Shown here: positions 10,001 through 17,837 of the stretch, piece after piece
Position numbering within the stretch: position 1 is the stretch's first letter
Layout: each line of letters begins with the position of its first letter
DNA from: Dubosiella muris
Lineage (GTDB): Bacteria; Bacillota_I; Bacilli_A; Erysipelotrichales; Erysipelotrichaceae
Reading direction: 5' to 3'
Length of the DNA: 64,000 bases
NCBI RefSeq assembly: GCF_004793885.1
Contig: NZ_SRYG01000014.1
Span: 1 to 64,000 of the forward strand
Translations under genes and position numbers: made by a program
The notes under the pieces: model-generated
The model's database searches: none
What the model was told of the DNA's origin: nothing
The model's input: only the letters and a program-made list of their open reading frames with translations

Positions 10001-11329
10001 AAAGAGCATGGATTTAATCTTCATATTGATGCAGGACCTGAATCAAAAGATTTTGTAACCGGGAAATTATGGTCAGAATATGGTTCTTTAGCGAAAGAGC
10101 TAGATTATAAACCAGAAAGTTTTCCATTAAAGGATGAGGCTTTGGCGGATATTTTAAAAGATATCTATGAGGATGAGGAAAATAAAATTCGTATGCCAAT
10201 ATTTCGTCAATGTGTCTTATTGGACCGGTTTAAAGATGATAAAGGGACAACAGGACTTGCACATTTGAATGGTGCAATTTTCAGTGTAGCGATGCACGCG
10301 CTAGGTGATTTGAGCAATGATGATTGTGTACGGTGGCTAGCTGGAACGATAATGCACGAATTAGGTCATACGCTTGGGCTAAGACATGGTGGAACAGATG
10401 ATGTGAATTACAAACCGAATTACTTAAGCGTTATGAATTATGCATATCAAGCTGATTGGCAACTTAGGACTAAAAATGCTGCGGGAGAGGTATCGTTTAA
10501 AGATTATTTGAATTATTCAGAATATGAACTTCCAGAAATGAATAAAGATTTACTTAATGAAAGAGATGCACAAAACACATATTTTGGCATGATTCCAAAA
10601 AAGTTAAAAATGATTATAAAATATAAATATAATAAAGATGGAATGCGGAATTTTTGGCTCTGGGATGAAAATGATAGAAATATTGATTGGAATAGAGACG
10701 GAATCATTAGTGATAGTCCAATTAAAGGCAATATCTATACGTCAGAAAACATAAAAGTCATTCCTCAATCCACGAATGATTGGAATCAAATCAAGATATT
10801 AAATAGTGCGGTAGGTGGTTTTGGAATGACTTTAGAAGAGTATTTGGAATCGGTTAGGAAACTTTCAGTTGTAGATGAAGAAGAGCTTCTGAAATATATA
10901 GAACCAGATCAACCAATAAAACCAAAACCTCCTGTAGATGATCCAAATGAGAAACCGGATACCCCAAGTAACCCATCAGAAAAACCGGATAAGCCGGTTG
11001 ACAATAATAAACCGGGTGAAAAGCCGGATAAGCCAACCGACAACAATAAACCATCGAATCCGGAAAAGCCTTCAGAAAACAAACCAATGACACCAGCGGA
11101 AGAAGCTAATAAACCGGTTGTTACGCCAATCAGCAAAGAGGATACTTCAACCAATGGGGAAACTGTCAACTTGACAAAACGAAATGTGTTCAAAATAGAT
11201 TCGGTTTCTACAACACGTTCGCCAGAAACGGGATTTGCGGTGAAAAAGTCGAACTCGCTTTTCGCCGGATTGATGAGTGTAGTAGGACTTGGCTGGATTG
11301 CCAATAAGAAACGGAAAGAGAAAAGATAA
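7028..11329 (+). CDS. sortase-anchored metzincin metalloprotease with GLUG-like repeats
   Basis: This is a 1433-residue surface protease. The signal peptide is followed by a very acidic linker (to about residue 180). A beta-helix-like region (about 190-640) follows, with many GGLIG, GGMIG, GGIVG and GGVAG turns typical of GLUG-type repeats. The protease domain contains HELGHTLGLRH (from about residue 1110), the HExxHxxGxxH zinc site, and a downstream SVMNY Met-turn, which together define a metzincin. A Pro/Lys/Asp-rich spacer leads to SPETG (1398-1402), a hydrophobic segment and a basic tail. GLUG repeats coupled to metalloproteases occur in IgA-cleaving enzymes of gut Firmicutes, so a host-glycoprotein or immunoglobulin substrate is plausible but inferred. 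The gene is markedly AT-rich. Start 7028 follows GGAAAGGA. Confidence 0.88.
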   Translation: MKSNENKSVKPQHLAAVALATAVTLPGMAILAEEVEQKPAEQDVVQQTENSEFVGITDTTFYEEESVDEEDPDINEFNESKEKESDGEDLFAGESVDYNIENQEKEELDDFQNQNVEDSNTDTFQNYSGEIVDQVKKENKKDQNEIPVTAEVKEEFIDETQFLELIAYQKENSTRDKTNNVIEENVISPKVAKEWNIKGSGTVEDPYQIATVDDLDFIRDHMSSHYILMNDIDLSHIDSFIPIGRQLANSKDEYFTGSFDGNHHDIYGVKINEQDPYKLDYGFFARTGVSASITNLNLNVLIDIQFNKELKNSSSLNIGGLIGYVKKPDDDTNYESILIIDNVTISGEIRVNFEEKKLYPHMYLVPDHYTQGGTASYNIGGLIGCGIIGYRNRADINNSNNNSNIYITGDFERLKNFDLHDRYIAIGGMIGENFDYDDNCKIRHSTNSGNITAQLLEEEPEIGGIVGRASKIIIDSCINKGNINVKTRFPNSYVGGVAGFSNYGNSINNTINVGDITINSPTMSIRHIGGVSGTSTKSQNVINAGNINILLPTNGQIDEWTRLSMGGVFGDGIPEEINNLYNMGNVILLNAKKDNLFPNPYAGRVVASADGYYYYRDPIEYNVFSLQNIDKLFNMEKLNTRDGVDLPLYDIYARVNKILLENGMPTLEELGRPIESFPGETEGPISSLDVSKTGREIEAGKIEILSGSYRNNQGDDVLEIAKNIKWISDNEEIAKIKNIMLGTVNKKESSVDFSLFIEGNKPGITMIHGIADDGQKVDFQVTIEPSISFSGSESRNVMWADEYNDHLFFPMNLDPSAKQLAVNCVMSFDGGSFSNDELREFIKSMDLTMERHHLASTSDHVFPTIGKATFKVDQKNRVTVVVPLTLDTNTLSDSAQMDMVLTIKTAAQKKQVRVFLNSVSSIDDGDGLPTSTEINGIKVSNNGKLIKTDPKTPDIFVQINWVKGVIGDTATQTTITKKILYDACDMVAKVFKEHGFNLHIDAGPESKDFVTGKLWSEYGSLAKELDYKPESFPLKDEALADILKDIYEDEENKIRMPIFRQCVLLDRFKDDKGTTGLAHLNGAIFSVAMHALGDLSNDDCVRWLAGTIMHELGHTLGLRHGGTDDVNYKPNYLSVMNYAYQADWQLRTKNAAGEVSFKDYLNYSEYELPEMNKDLLNERDAQNTYFGMIPKKLKMIIKYKYNKDGMRNFWLWDENDRNIDWNRDGIISDSPIKGNIYTSENIKVIPQSTNDWNQIKILNSAVGGFGMTLEEYLESVRKLSVVDEEELLKYIEPDQPIKPKPPVDDPNEKPDTPSNPSEKPDKPVDNNKPGEKPDKPTDNNKPSNPEKPSENKPMTPAEEANKPVVTPISKEDTSTNGETVNLTKRNVFKIDSVSTTRSPETGFAVKKSNSLFAGLMSVVGLGWIANKKRKEKR

Positions 11330-11345
11330 TTGAAAAGGAAACCGG

Positions 11346-11374
11346 GAAGCGATGTGCTGTTCGCCATTCGCTTC
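11346..11374. repeat. hairpin GAAGCGA/TCGCTTC
   Basis: Seven-base inverted arms surround a 15-base loop between the protease and the next lipoprotein gene. No T run follows on either strand, so it is at best a weak terminator or a processing site. Confidence 0.35.
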
Positions 11375-11418
11375 TCTGGATTCCGATTCATTTTAGGAAG
11401 CTAAGAGAGGAAAATATC

Positions 11419-12351
11419 ATGAATAAAAAAACATGGCTTGCGGTAGGTATGGGACTGCTGTTGTGTATGACCGGATGTTCGAATGCGGAAACTTCCGAGC
11501 CGAAAAAAGAAATGGCAAAAACCGAGGAAAAAGTCGTTGAGGAAAAGGAAAAAGAGAAAACACCTTACGATGTGTTGCAGGACGCGATAAAGAAAGATCA
11601 GGAATGGGAATCGTGGAGTACCCATACGACGAACAATTATCAAAGGCCGGATTTTGAACAAACGAATGGCGGCAATCCGGTAGAAGGAAAGAATATAACC
11701 TACACGAACAACTTAAAAACAAAAGACGCTTTTTATCAAATAATGGAAGAGGTCTATGAGAAATATAACTATAGTTCTTATCAAATTCAAAAAGCTACAG
11801 ACGAAGAAAGTTTGGAAGTCATGGCGCATCAAGGAGATGGAAACGGTCTGGTAGGGGACATGTTTATAAGGAATAAACTGTCGAATGAGAAATACGAAGT
11901 GGAATCTGCCCCATATTCTCTGGATGGAGACTATTTTGGAGAACCGGAACTTTTTGACGCGTCGCAATCGCAGGATGGGGACAATACGATTATTAAATTT
12001 ACCTTGAAGGATGGAAAAAAATTCCAGGATTATTTGGTAACGAAATTAAGATATGATCCGAAACAGAAACTGCCGGATGGAAGTGAAATCGACTGCTATT
12101 TGTATTCAAAATATGAAATGGTATACACGATTGACAAAGATGGATATTTGCAGTCTTATCAGCTGGACATGACCGATAAACAAACGGAAGATTCCGAATC
12201 GAACTATACGATCATTTCTACTTTCTATAAAGAAAACGCAACAGAAGTCAATTCGAAAATCATTGACGAGGTGGTTGCGCAAGTCCCTGAAACCGGACTG
12301 CATGGCCAGATGGACGTGCCGTTTGAATACGGAGAAATTATAAAACCTTGA
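11419..12351 (+). CDS. lipoprotein, paralogue of the gene at 243
   Basis: This 310-residue secreted lipoprotein has lipobox MTGC and a Glu/Lys-rich spacer. It matches the protein at 243 in block order and content: KEKEKTPYDVLQ, WSTHTT, KKFQDY, YTIDKDGYLQSY and a TED motif before the last strands. AGAGGA upstream supports the ATG at 11419. The pair suggests duplication of a lipoprotein gene, with the surface-protein cluster now lying between the copies. The function is unknown; possibilities are a wall-associated chaperone-like or sensing lipoprotein. It is followed by a terminator, so it ends the main island. Confidence 0.85.
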   Translation: MNKKTWLAVGMGLLLCMTGCSNAETSEPKKEMAKTEEKVVEEKEKEKTPYDVLQDAIKKDQEWESWSTHTTNNYQRPDFEQTNGGNPVEGKNITYTNNLKTKDAFYQIMEEVYEKYNYSSYQIQKATDEESLEVMAHQGDGNGLVGDMFIRNKLSNEKYEVESAPYSLDGDYFGEPELFDASQSQDGDNTIIKFTLKDGKKFQDYLVTKLRYDPKQKLPDGSEIDCYLYSKYEMVYTIDKDGYLQSYQLDMTDKQTEDSESNYTIISTFYKENATEVNSKIIDEVVAQVPETGLHGQMDVPFEYGEIIKP

Positions 12352-12372
12352 TGAATTTTTTGGATAAGACGA

Positions 12373-12402
12373 GGCAGGCTTTTGCCCTGCCTTCTTATTC
12401 TT
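12373..12402 (+). terminator. intrinsic terminator
   Basis: GGCAGG...CCTGCC stem followed by a T-rich tail (TTCTTATTCTT), just after the lipoprotein stop at 12351. Confidence 0.7.
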
Positions 12403-12460
12403 AAAGCCGCGTAAGAGAAACAGGGGATAGAAAAAAGAAAAAAAGGAATTAGAGGAGTTA

Positions 12461-12553
12461 ATGCTATACTTTAATGGTGGCGATGATTCAAGTCGATAGA
12501 ATACCGGTATCGTGACCGACGATCAAAACTGGGATACGTGGCGGTATCAATAG
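12461..12553 (+). pseudogene. short gene remnant with an internal stop
   Basis: AGAGGAG is followed by ATG at 12461 and a frame of 30 codons that is interrupted by TAG at 12497 and closed by TAG at 12551. The translation on both sides of the stop (MLYFNGGDDSSR, then NTGIVTDDQNWDTWRYQ) looks like real protein. It is read here as the decayed start of a gene lost upstream of the next, also damaged, lipoprotein gene. No family was recognised. Confidence 0.35.
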
Positions 12554-12567
12554 AAAAGAGGGGAAAC

Positions 12568-13381
12568 GTGAAAAACAAGAAAATTCTTATCGCGCTGACG
12601 GGTTTGCTTTTCGTGAGCGGGTGTGGCATGAAGCCCGATCCAAAAAGTGAAAAACCAGCGGAAACTGTGGACGTGGCAGAGGAACCGGAAGAAACGGTCG
12701 TACCGAAGCCAACATTTGATTTGGACATTTCCGGGAAATATGTGCATTCGTCAGGCGCCGGCGGATGGGGCGATGAAATGGAAATGGATGAAAACGGCCA
12801 TTTTCAAGGCGTGTTCCACGACTCCAATGTCGATGAAGTCTTTGTCTATGGATATTCGGGCGACTTGACCGATTTGAAACAGGAAGGGGATTTGAAATAT
12901 TCGGCGACCGTCAAAAATATGAAGCGGGAGGAAGTCGACACGGATTCGAAGTTTCCCGGCATGTCGGTGGTGGAGTATGAGGAGAGCCCGATGTTTCACG
13001 AAGGGGATCGAATCACGATTTATTTGAAAGGCTATCCTTTATCAGAATTGTCGGATGTGGAAAAAAGCTGGATCCAGCCCATCGCGCCTCTTGTCAATGC
13101 GACGACGCTGGAAGGTCCGTTTCTTTACAACGAGAAGGAGGAAAGGGGAAGCGTAGCTTTGATCGAACACGATGGAATTTGAACCAATCGGCATGGATTC
13201 CACGCTTCAAAGCGATTTGACGTCCGGGACGAGCACATAATCGAGGGATACGATATGGCCTCCGGATATGGTGGAAGACGACCGTGTCGTCTCGATCCAA
13301 AGCGGAGAAGCGTATGAACTTTCACTCGATGAATTGATTTCCGCGATGAAGGATTGTGGCTTTTTGTGTTATATCCAATAA
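12568..13381 (+). pseudogene. lipoprotein gene with decayed 3' end
   Basis: A GTG start at 12568 behind AGAGGGG gives a 204-residue open part with signal peptide and lipobox VSGC, ending at TGA 13180-13182. The coding signal continues in the next frame from 13172 (starts MEFEPIGMDS) to TAA at 13379 (ends CGFLCYIQ), but that stretch is itself cut by TAA at 13238. The original product was probably about 270 residues, damaged by one single-base indel near 13170 and one nonsense codon. The truncated lipoprotein may still be made. The acidic, Gly-rich segment near residues 50-75 (SGAGGWGDEME) is the most distinctive part. Family unknown. Confidence 0.6.
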
Positions 13382-13389
13382 GAACAAGT

Positions 13390-13435
13390 AATAAAAACGC
13401 CCGGAATAAGCGATTTGCTTTCGAGCGTTTTTATT
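13390..13435. terminator. terminator-like hairpin with 11-bp perfect arms
   Basis: AATAAAAACGC and GCGTTTTTATT are perfect inverted arms (13390-13400 and 13425-13435). They carry a T run on the + strand and, symmetrically, on the - strand. The hairpin closes the broken lipoprotein gene. Confidence 0.75.
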
Positions 13436-13509
13436 TTGTAAAGATTGAAATGAACGCTCGGTTGATTCGTATTTTCCATCAGGAAAGAGACATTTTTTTC
13501 GTTTTTAAA

Positions 13510-13557
13510 CAAACCGACGTTCAAACCGACATTTATACCGACACTCAAACCGACATT
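13510..13557. repeat. four tandem 12-bp units built on ACCGAC
   Basis: Four consecutive 12-base units (CAAACCGACGTT, CAAACCGACATT, TATACCGACACT, CAAACCGACATT) lie in the intergenic space between the convergent lipoprotein remnant and ispG. The period is a multiple of three and the + strand would read as repeats of xQTDx. However, the surrounding frame has no ribosome binding site or recognisable protein. Confidence 0.7.
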
Positions 13558-13574
13558 TTTCCTTCATTCAACAA

Positions 13575-13597
13575 AATCCGGGAAGGCCTCCCGGATT
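13575..13597 (-). terminator. terminator of ispG
   Basis: On the - strand AATCCGGGA and TTCCCGGATT pair around a GGCC centre and are followed by TTTG. It lies 4 bases after the ispG stop codon. Confidence 0.75.
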
Positions 13598-13600
13598 CGT

Positions 13601-14650
13601 TTAAAATTTGTCGATTTCCTCTTTCAAAACCGCGATCATCTGATCCTGCGGAATCTTTTTAATGACTTGTCCTTTTTTAATCAGCAAGCCTTCGTCCTTG
13701 CCGCCCGCGATCGCGATGTCGGCATGTTTGGCTTCGCCCGGCCCGTTGACCGCGCAGCCCATGATGGCTACCGTCATCGTCTTGTTGATTTGCTGGAGAT
13801 AGTCCTCCACCCAGTTGACGACCGGTTCCATGTCCCATTGGGTGCGGCCGCACGTCGGGCAGGCCACCAGATCCGGCACGTTTTTAAGTAGCTTGCAGTC
13901 TTTCAGCAATTCCTTGACAATTGGGATCTCCTTGGCTGGCGAGCCATTGACGCTAATGCGAATCGTGTTGCCAATGCCATCCAGCAAAAGATTTCCCAAC
14001 GCCAAAGACGATTTTATGGCGCTCGTCATCGTCGTGCCCGCCTCCGTCACACCTAAATGCAGCGGATAGTCGAATGTTTCGGACGCCAGTTTGTACGCCT
14101 CGATACACAAGATCGGATCGCTCGATTTAAACGAAAGCACTGTATCGTAAAAGTCGAGGGATTCCAAAATCTCGACATGGCGTCTGGCGCTCTCGATCAT
14201 GCCTTCCGCCGTCGGCTTGCCGTATTTTTCATGAATGTCCTTTTCCAGCGAACCGGAATTGATGCCGATACGAATCGGGATGTGACGGGCTTTGCACGCC
14301 TCGACGACTTTTTCGACATTGGCGCGCGAGCCGATATTGCCCGGATTGATCCGAATCTTATCGACGCCGTTTTCGATGCATGCCAGCGCGAGCTTATAGT
14401 CGAAATGAATATCCGCCACAAGCGGAATGTGAATGTGCTCTTTGATCGTTTTGATGGCCTTGGCGTCCTCCATGTCCATGCAAGACACGCGGATGAGCTG
14501 GCAGCCAATCTTTTCCAGCTCCAAAATCTGGTCAATGACCGCCTGCGCGTTTTTTGTCGGCACGTTGCACATCGACTGGATGATGACCTCGTCGTTGCCG
14601 CCCAGCACCAGATCGCCGACCCGTACGCTTCTTGTTTGATTTCGTTTCAT
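13601..14650 (-). CDS. ispG: 4-hydroxy-3-methylbut-2-enyl diphosphate synthase (IspG)
   Basis: IspG (GcpE) converts 2-C-methylerythritol 2,4-cyclodiphosphate to HMBPP in the MEP isoprenoid pathway using a [4Fe-4S] cluster. The 349-residue length fits the bacterial short form. The N-terminal TIM-barrel part is intact (QSMCNVPT, RINPGNIG, GVTEAG). The cluster ligands are visible as CPTCGR (Cys264, Cys267) and GCAVNGPGE (Cys299, Glu306). GAGGTAAATT precedes the ATG. The gene stands alone on the - strand with its own terminator and is divergent from the FAD-dependent dehydrogenase. Confidence 0.96.
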   Translation of the reverse strand: MKRNQTRSVRVGDLVLGGNDEVIIQSMCNVPTKNAQAVIDQILELEKIGCQLIRVSCMDMEDAKAIKTIKEHIHIPLVADIHFDYKLALACIENGVDKIRINPGNIGSRANVEKVVEACKARHIPIRIGINSGSLEKDIHEKYGKPTAEGMIESARRHVEILESLDFYDTVLSFKSSDPILCIEAYKLASETFDYPLHLGVTEAGTTMTSAIKSSLALGNLLLDGIGNTIRISVNGSPAKEIPIVKELLKDCKLLKNVPDLVACPTCGRTQWDMEPVVNWVEDYLQQINKTMTVAIMGCAVNGPGEAKHADIAIAGGKDEGLLIKKGQVIKKIPQDQMIAVLKEEIDKF

Positions 14651-14737
14651 AATTTACCTCACTTATTCGTTTGGAACTTGATATGGATTCGCTTTGAGTA
14701 TACCAAGTTCACGCAAATTAGAAAAGAAAAACAAGAG

Positions 14738-14766
14738 TTGACATTTCTTTTAAAATCCAATAAAAT
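14738..14766 (+). promoter_or_regulatory. sigma-A promoter for the FAD-dependent dehydrogenase
   Basis: TTGACA at 14738-14743 and TAAAAT at 14761-14766 are separated by 17 bases. The start codon of the next gene follows 37 bases later, with GGAG at about 14786 (spacing slightly long). Confidence 0.75.
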
Positions 14767-14803
14767 AAATCGGGTTTGCGAAAAAGGAGAACAAAAATAA
14801 ACG

Positions 14804-16174
14804 ATGAATAGTTACAATGTTGCGATCGTAGGCGCAGGGCCGGGAGGCATTTTCGCCGCCTACGAATTAAAAAAACAAAAACCGGAGCTTTCCGTCGTCG
14901 TCATTGAAAAGGGAAGCGCGCTGCATCGAAGAAAATGCCCAATCGACGGGGTGAAAATCAAATCATGCATCAACTGTCCTTCGTGTTCAATTATGAATGG
15001 ATTCGGGGGCGCCGGCGCGTTCTCGGATGGAAAATACAATATCACCAACGAGTTTGGAGGCGACCTCTATAAATACGTAGGAGCCGACGAAGCCATCGAG
15101 CTGATGGAATACGTCGACGCCATCAACGTGGAAAACGGCGGGGCCGAAAGCCGGCTGTTCGCCAGCGAAAGACCGGACATCGCCAAGCTGTGCCTGCAAA
15201 ACGATTTGCACCTTCTCAAAGCGAAAGTCCGCCACCTGGGAACCGATATCAACTATATCGTGCTGGAAAATCTCTACAACCAGCTCAAAGACCAAGTGGA
15301 CTTCGTCTTTAATACCGAAGTGCAAACGATCGAGCGGGAAGGGGAGCGCTTCGTGCTCACGTGTCCAAAAGAACAGTTCACCGCCGACAAAGTCATCATT
15401 TCTACCGGACGTTCCGGCTCGAAGTGGATGGAAAGCATTTGCCAGTCGCTCTCGATCCCAACCGAGTCTTCCCGCATTGACATCGGGGTCCGCGTCGAAG
15501 TGCCATACGATATTTTCTCCGACATGACCGACGCGCTGTACGAGTCGAAAATCGTGTACCGCACAAAACGCTACCAGGACAAAGTGCGCACGTTCTGCAT
15601 GAATCCGCATGGCGTGGTCGTGTCCGAAAACACGAACGGCATCATTACCGTAAACGGGCACAGCTATGAGGATCCGAAACTGTACACGAACAACACGAAC
15701 TTCGCGCTGCTCGTGTCCAACCACTTCACCGAGCCGTTCCACCAGTCCAACCAGTATGGCGAGTCGATCGCCAGACTGTCCAACATGCTGGGAGGCGGCG
15801 TCATCGTCCAGCGGTTTGGCGACCTCATCCGCGGCCAGCGCTCGACCGAGGACCGCATTGAAAACGGCTTCGTAACGCCGACACTCAAAGCGACGCCAGG
15901 GGACTTGTCGCTCGTCATTCCAAAACGCCAGCTCGACGACATTATCGAAATGATCGAGGCGCTCGACCGGGTGTGCCCGGGCATGGCCAGCGACGACACG
16001 CTGTTGTACGGCATTGAAGTGAAGTTTTACAACATGCAAGTCGAAGTGGACGACAATCTTGAAACATGCGTCCCGGGGCTGTACGTCATTGGCGATTGCT
16101 CGGGTGTGACGCACTCGCTCTCGCACGCCAGCGCTTCGGGCGTGTACGCGGCAAGAAAAATCGCGGAAAAATAA
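14804..16174 (+). CDS. FAD-dependent dehydrogenase (COG2509-type)
   Basis: This is a 456-residue predicted NAD(P)/FAD-dependent oxidoreductase. The N-terminus carries the dinucleotide-binding motif GAGPGG (10-15) and an acidic end of strand two (VVIEKG). The C-terminus has the second FAD motif YVIGDCSGVTHS. A cysteine group (Cys45, Cys55, Cys58, Cys61) sits just before the GFGGAGAFSDGK signature typical of this uncharacterised family and could bind metal or be redox active. The substrate is unknown. It is transcribed alone from its own promoter and closed by a strong hairpin. It is not FAD-dependent thioredoxin reductase, since the CxxC of that family is absent. Confidence 0.85.
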   Translation: MNSYNVAIVGAGPGGIFAAYELKKQKPELSVVVIEKGSALHRRKCPIDGVKIKSCINCPSCSIMNGFGGAGAFSDGKYNITNEFGGDLYKYVGADEAIELMEYVDAINVENGGAESRLFASERPDIAKLCLQNDLHLLKAKVRHLGTDINYIVLENLYNQLKDQVDFVFNTEVQTIEREGERFVLTCPKEQFTADKVIISTGRSGSKWMESICQSLSIPTESSRIDIGVRVEVPYDIFSDMTDALYESKIVYRTKRYQDKVRTFCMNPHGVVVSENTNGIITVNGHSYEDPKLYTNNTNFALLVSNHFTEPFHQSNQYGESIARLSNMLGGGVIVQRFGDLIRGQRSTEDRIENGFVTPTLKATPGDLSLVIPKRQLDDIIEMIEALDRVCPGMASDDTLLYGIEVKFYNMQVEVDDNLETCVPGLYVIGDCSGVTHSLSHASASGVYAARKIAEK

Positions 16175-16183
16175 AGTCAGAAA

Positions 16184-16220
16184 AACGATCGTGGTGAAAT
16201 AGACGCGATCGTTTTTTATT
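16184..16220 (+). terminator. intrinsic terminator
   Basis: AACGATCG and CGATCGTT are perfect 8-base arms followed by TTTTTAT. The hairpin lies directly after the dehydrogenase stop codon. Confidence 0.85.
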
Positions 16221-16293
16221 TCTTTTGTAAGCCTTTTCAGAACTTGGATAAACCCATATAATAAAAACAGGAAAAGGAAAGAGAGGGGGAAGG

Positions 16294-17760
16294 ATGGAAG
16301 AAAAAAAACGAAACGTGGAATTTATTGATTTTGATTTTCGCGCCTGGATCCAAAATCAGCCGCAAAAGGAATACGACCTTGTCGTCGAAGACGACGACCA
16401 CTACCGGCTGCTGACAAAGTACGGCCGGGCGGAAATCAATTTTTATCCCAACGAAATCGTGGAAATCAGCATCACCAGCTTTAAAGACAACGAGCCGAAA
16501 TACTACTTGCATTTTCAGCTCAAGGACGAGGAGCATACGAAAACGCTGTTTTACGAAATGGAACAGGCGCTCGAAACCTTGGAAAGCGAGCGCAAGATCA
16601 AAGTGCTGTTGTCGTGTTCCTCGGGCTTTACGACGTCTTTTTTCGCCAGCCGGCTGACGGAAGCGGCCGATACGCTCGATCTCGATTACACGTTTGACGC
16701 CGTGTCGTATTTCGACTTGTACGACCAGGCCGAAAACTACGATATCGTTCTGCTCGCGCCTCAAATCGGCTATATGCTTAAAAAATTGTCGACCTCGATG
16801 CCCAACAAGCTCATTTTGCAGATTCCGACTGCGGTGTTCGCCTCGTACGACGCGATGAGCGCGCTCGAATTTATCCAGACGAATTTGCGGCGGCGATGTG
16901 AAAAACACAAAAAGAAAAAAAAGAAGGAAGCCAGCGTGTGCCGGTGCGCCCAACAAGAAAAGGTCGTGCTCAGTTTGGCCGAGCTGTATGACGGCAACAA
17001 GGTCACGCTGTTTTTCCGGGTGTACGATCGAGGAACGATCATGCTTGACGATGTCGTCATCAAGGCCGATTTCAACTCCATCCCGCTGTGGGACACGATC
17101 GACTACTGTTTGAGCCAGTATCCGCAAATCGAGCTCATTACGATCGCGTTTCCAGGCGAAGTCAACGAGCAAGGCGTCGTCAATCACGTCCAGCGCGATT
17201 TACGCGACTATCCGCTTGGCGAGGAGGTACAGGCCCGCTACGGGATGCCGGCCATGATCGTCAACAACGTCAACGCGGCCGTCGTCGGCTATGGCGTCGA
17301 GCATCCTGAATACAAAAACATCACGTTCCACTCCCAGCCTTATGGAAAGCCGATGGGCGGGCAGGGCAATCTCGTCAACGGCACGCTCGTCACCGGGCTT
17401 TCCGGCATTGGCGGCGAGTTGAAATACTTTTTAGGCCGTATGCAGTTTTCCGACGATCCACGTCGTCTGGCCCGCACCGAACAAGGACAAATCGAGCTGG
17501 TCATCAACGCGCTGCTGCCAACGATCGCGCTCTTAGGCCCGGAAGTCGTCGTGCTCCGCACCCCGATGGTCAACGACATGCAAAGCCTGGAAAAACGGCT
17601 GGCTAATTTCATTCCGGCCCCATCCATTCCAAAGCTGGAGTTTATTAGCGACGTCAACGAGCTGATTTTCGAAGGCAGTTTGCAGCTGTGCGGCCAGTGG
17701 CGCCAAAAGCAGCTGGAAGTCAGTCCTGTCGAGTCGGCAAGTTTGCAATACGCGGCTTAA
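16294..17760 (+). CDS. fusion of PTS IIB-like domain and degenerate ROK-type domain
   Basis: This 488-residue protein has three parts. Residues 1-100 form an acidic, probably beta-rich domain not recognised. Residues 102-200 look like a lactose/cellobiose IIB domain, with LLSCSSGFTTS carrying Cys108 at the phosphorylation-loop position. A basic linker (HKKKKKKE) with CRC follows. Residues 222-475 resemble a ROK/ASKHA sugar-kinase fold: IAFPGEV, IVNNVNAAVVG, NLVNGTLVTGLSGIGGEL. The ROK catalytic NDxN motif is NNVN here, so the usual Asp is replaced and kinase activity is doubtful. No helix-turn-helix was seen. A sensor coupling PTS phosphorylation state to a sugar ligand is an inference. The gene is monocistronic, between terminators; TATAAT at 16257 is the likely -10. 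Confidence 0.7.
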   Translation: MEEKKRNVEFIDFDFRAWIQNQPQKEYDLVVEDDDHYRLLTKYGRAEINFYPNEIVEISITSFKDNEPKYYLHFQLKDEEHTKTLFYEMEQALETLESERKIKVLLSCSSGFTTSFFASRLTEAADTLDLDYTFDAVSYFDLYDQAENYDIVLLAPQIGYMLKKLSTSMPNKLILQIPTAVFASYDAMSALEFIQTNLRRRCEKHKKKKKKEASVCRCAQQEKVVLSLAELYDGNKVTLFFRVYDRGTIMLDDVVIKADFNSIPLWDTIDYCLSQYPQIELITIAFPGEVNEQGVVNHVQRDLRDYPLGEEVQARYGMPAMIVNNVNAAVVGYGVEHPEYKNITFHSQPYGKPMGGQGNLVNGTLVTGLSGIGGELKYFLGRMQFSDDPRRLARTEQGQIELVINALLPTIALLGPEVVVLRTPMVNDMQSLEKRLANFIPAPSIPKLEFISDVNELIFEGSLQLCGQWRQKQLEVSPVESASLQYAA

Positions 17761-17837
17761 CTGTAAAAATAAACGCAACTTGCAAAGAACTGGTTTTTGG
17801 AGTTGTTTGACTTGATTTGAAATGCAAGAAAAAAGAA

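Noticed and set aside
13354-13662. A + strand frame that translates the 12-bp repeat as xQTDx
   Set aside because: It runs through a terminator and into the 3' end of ispG antisense, and has no ribosome binding site; the repeat is reported as DNA only.
14987-16126. A 379-codon frame opposite the FAD-dependent dehydrogenase
   Set aside because: Antisense shadow of a GC-rich gene; no start signal and unnatural composition (Val/Arg/His-rich).
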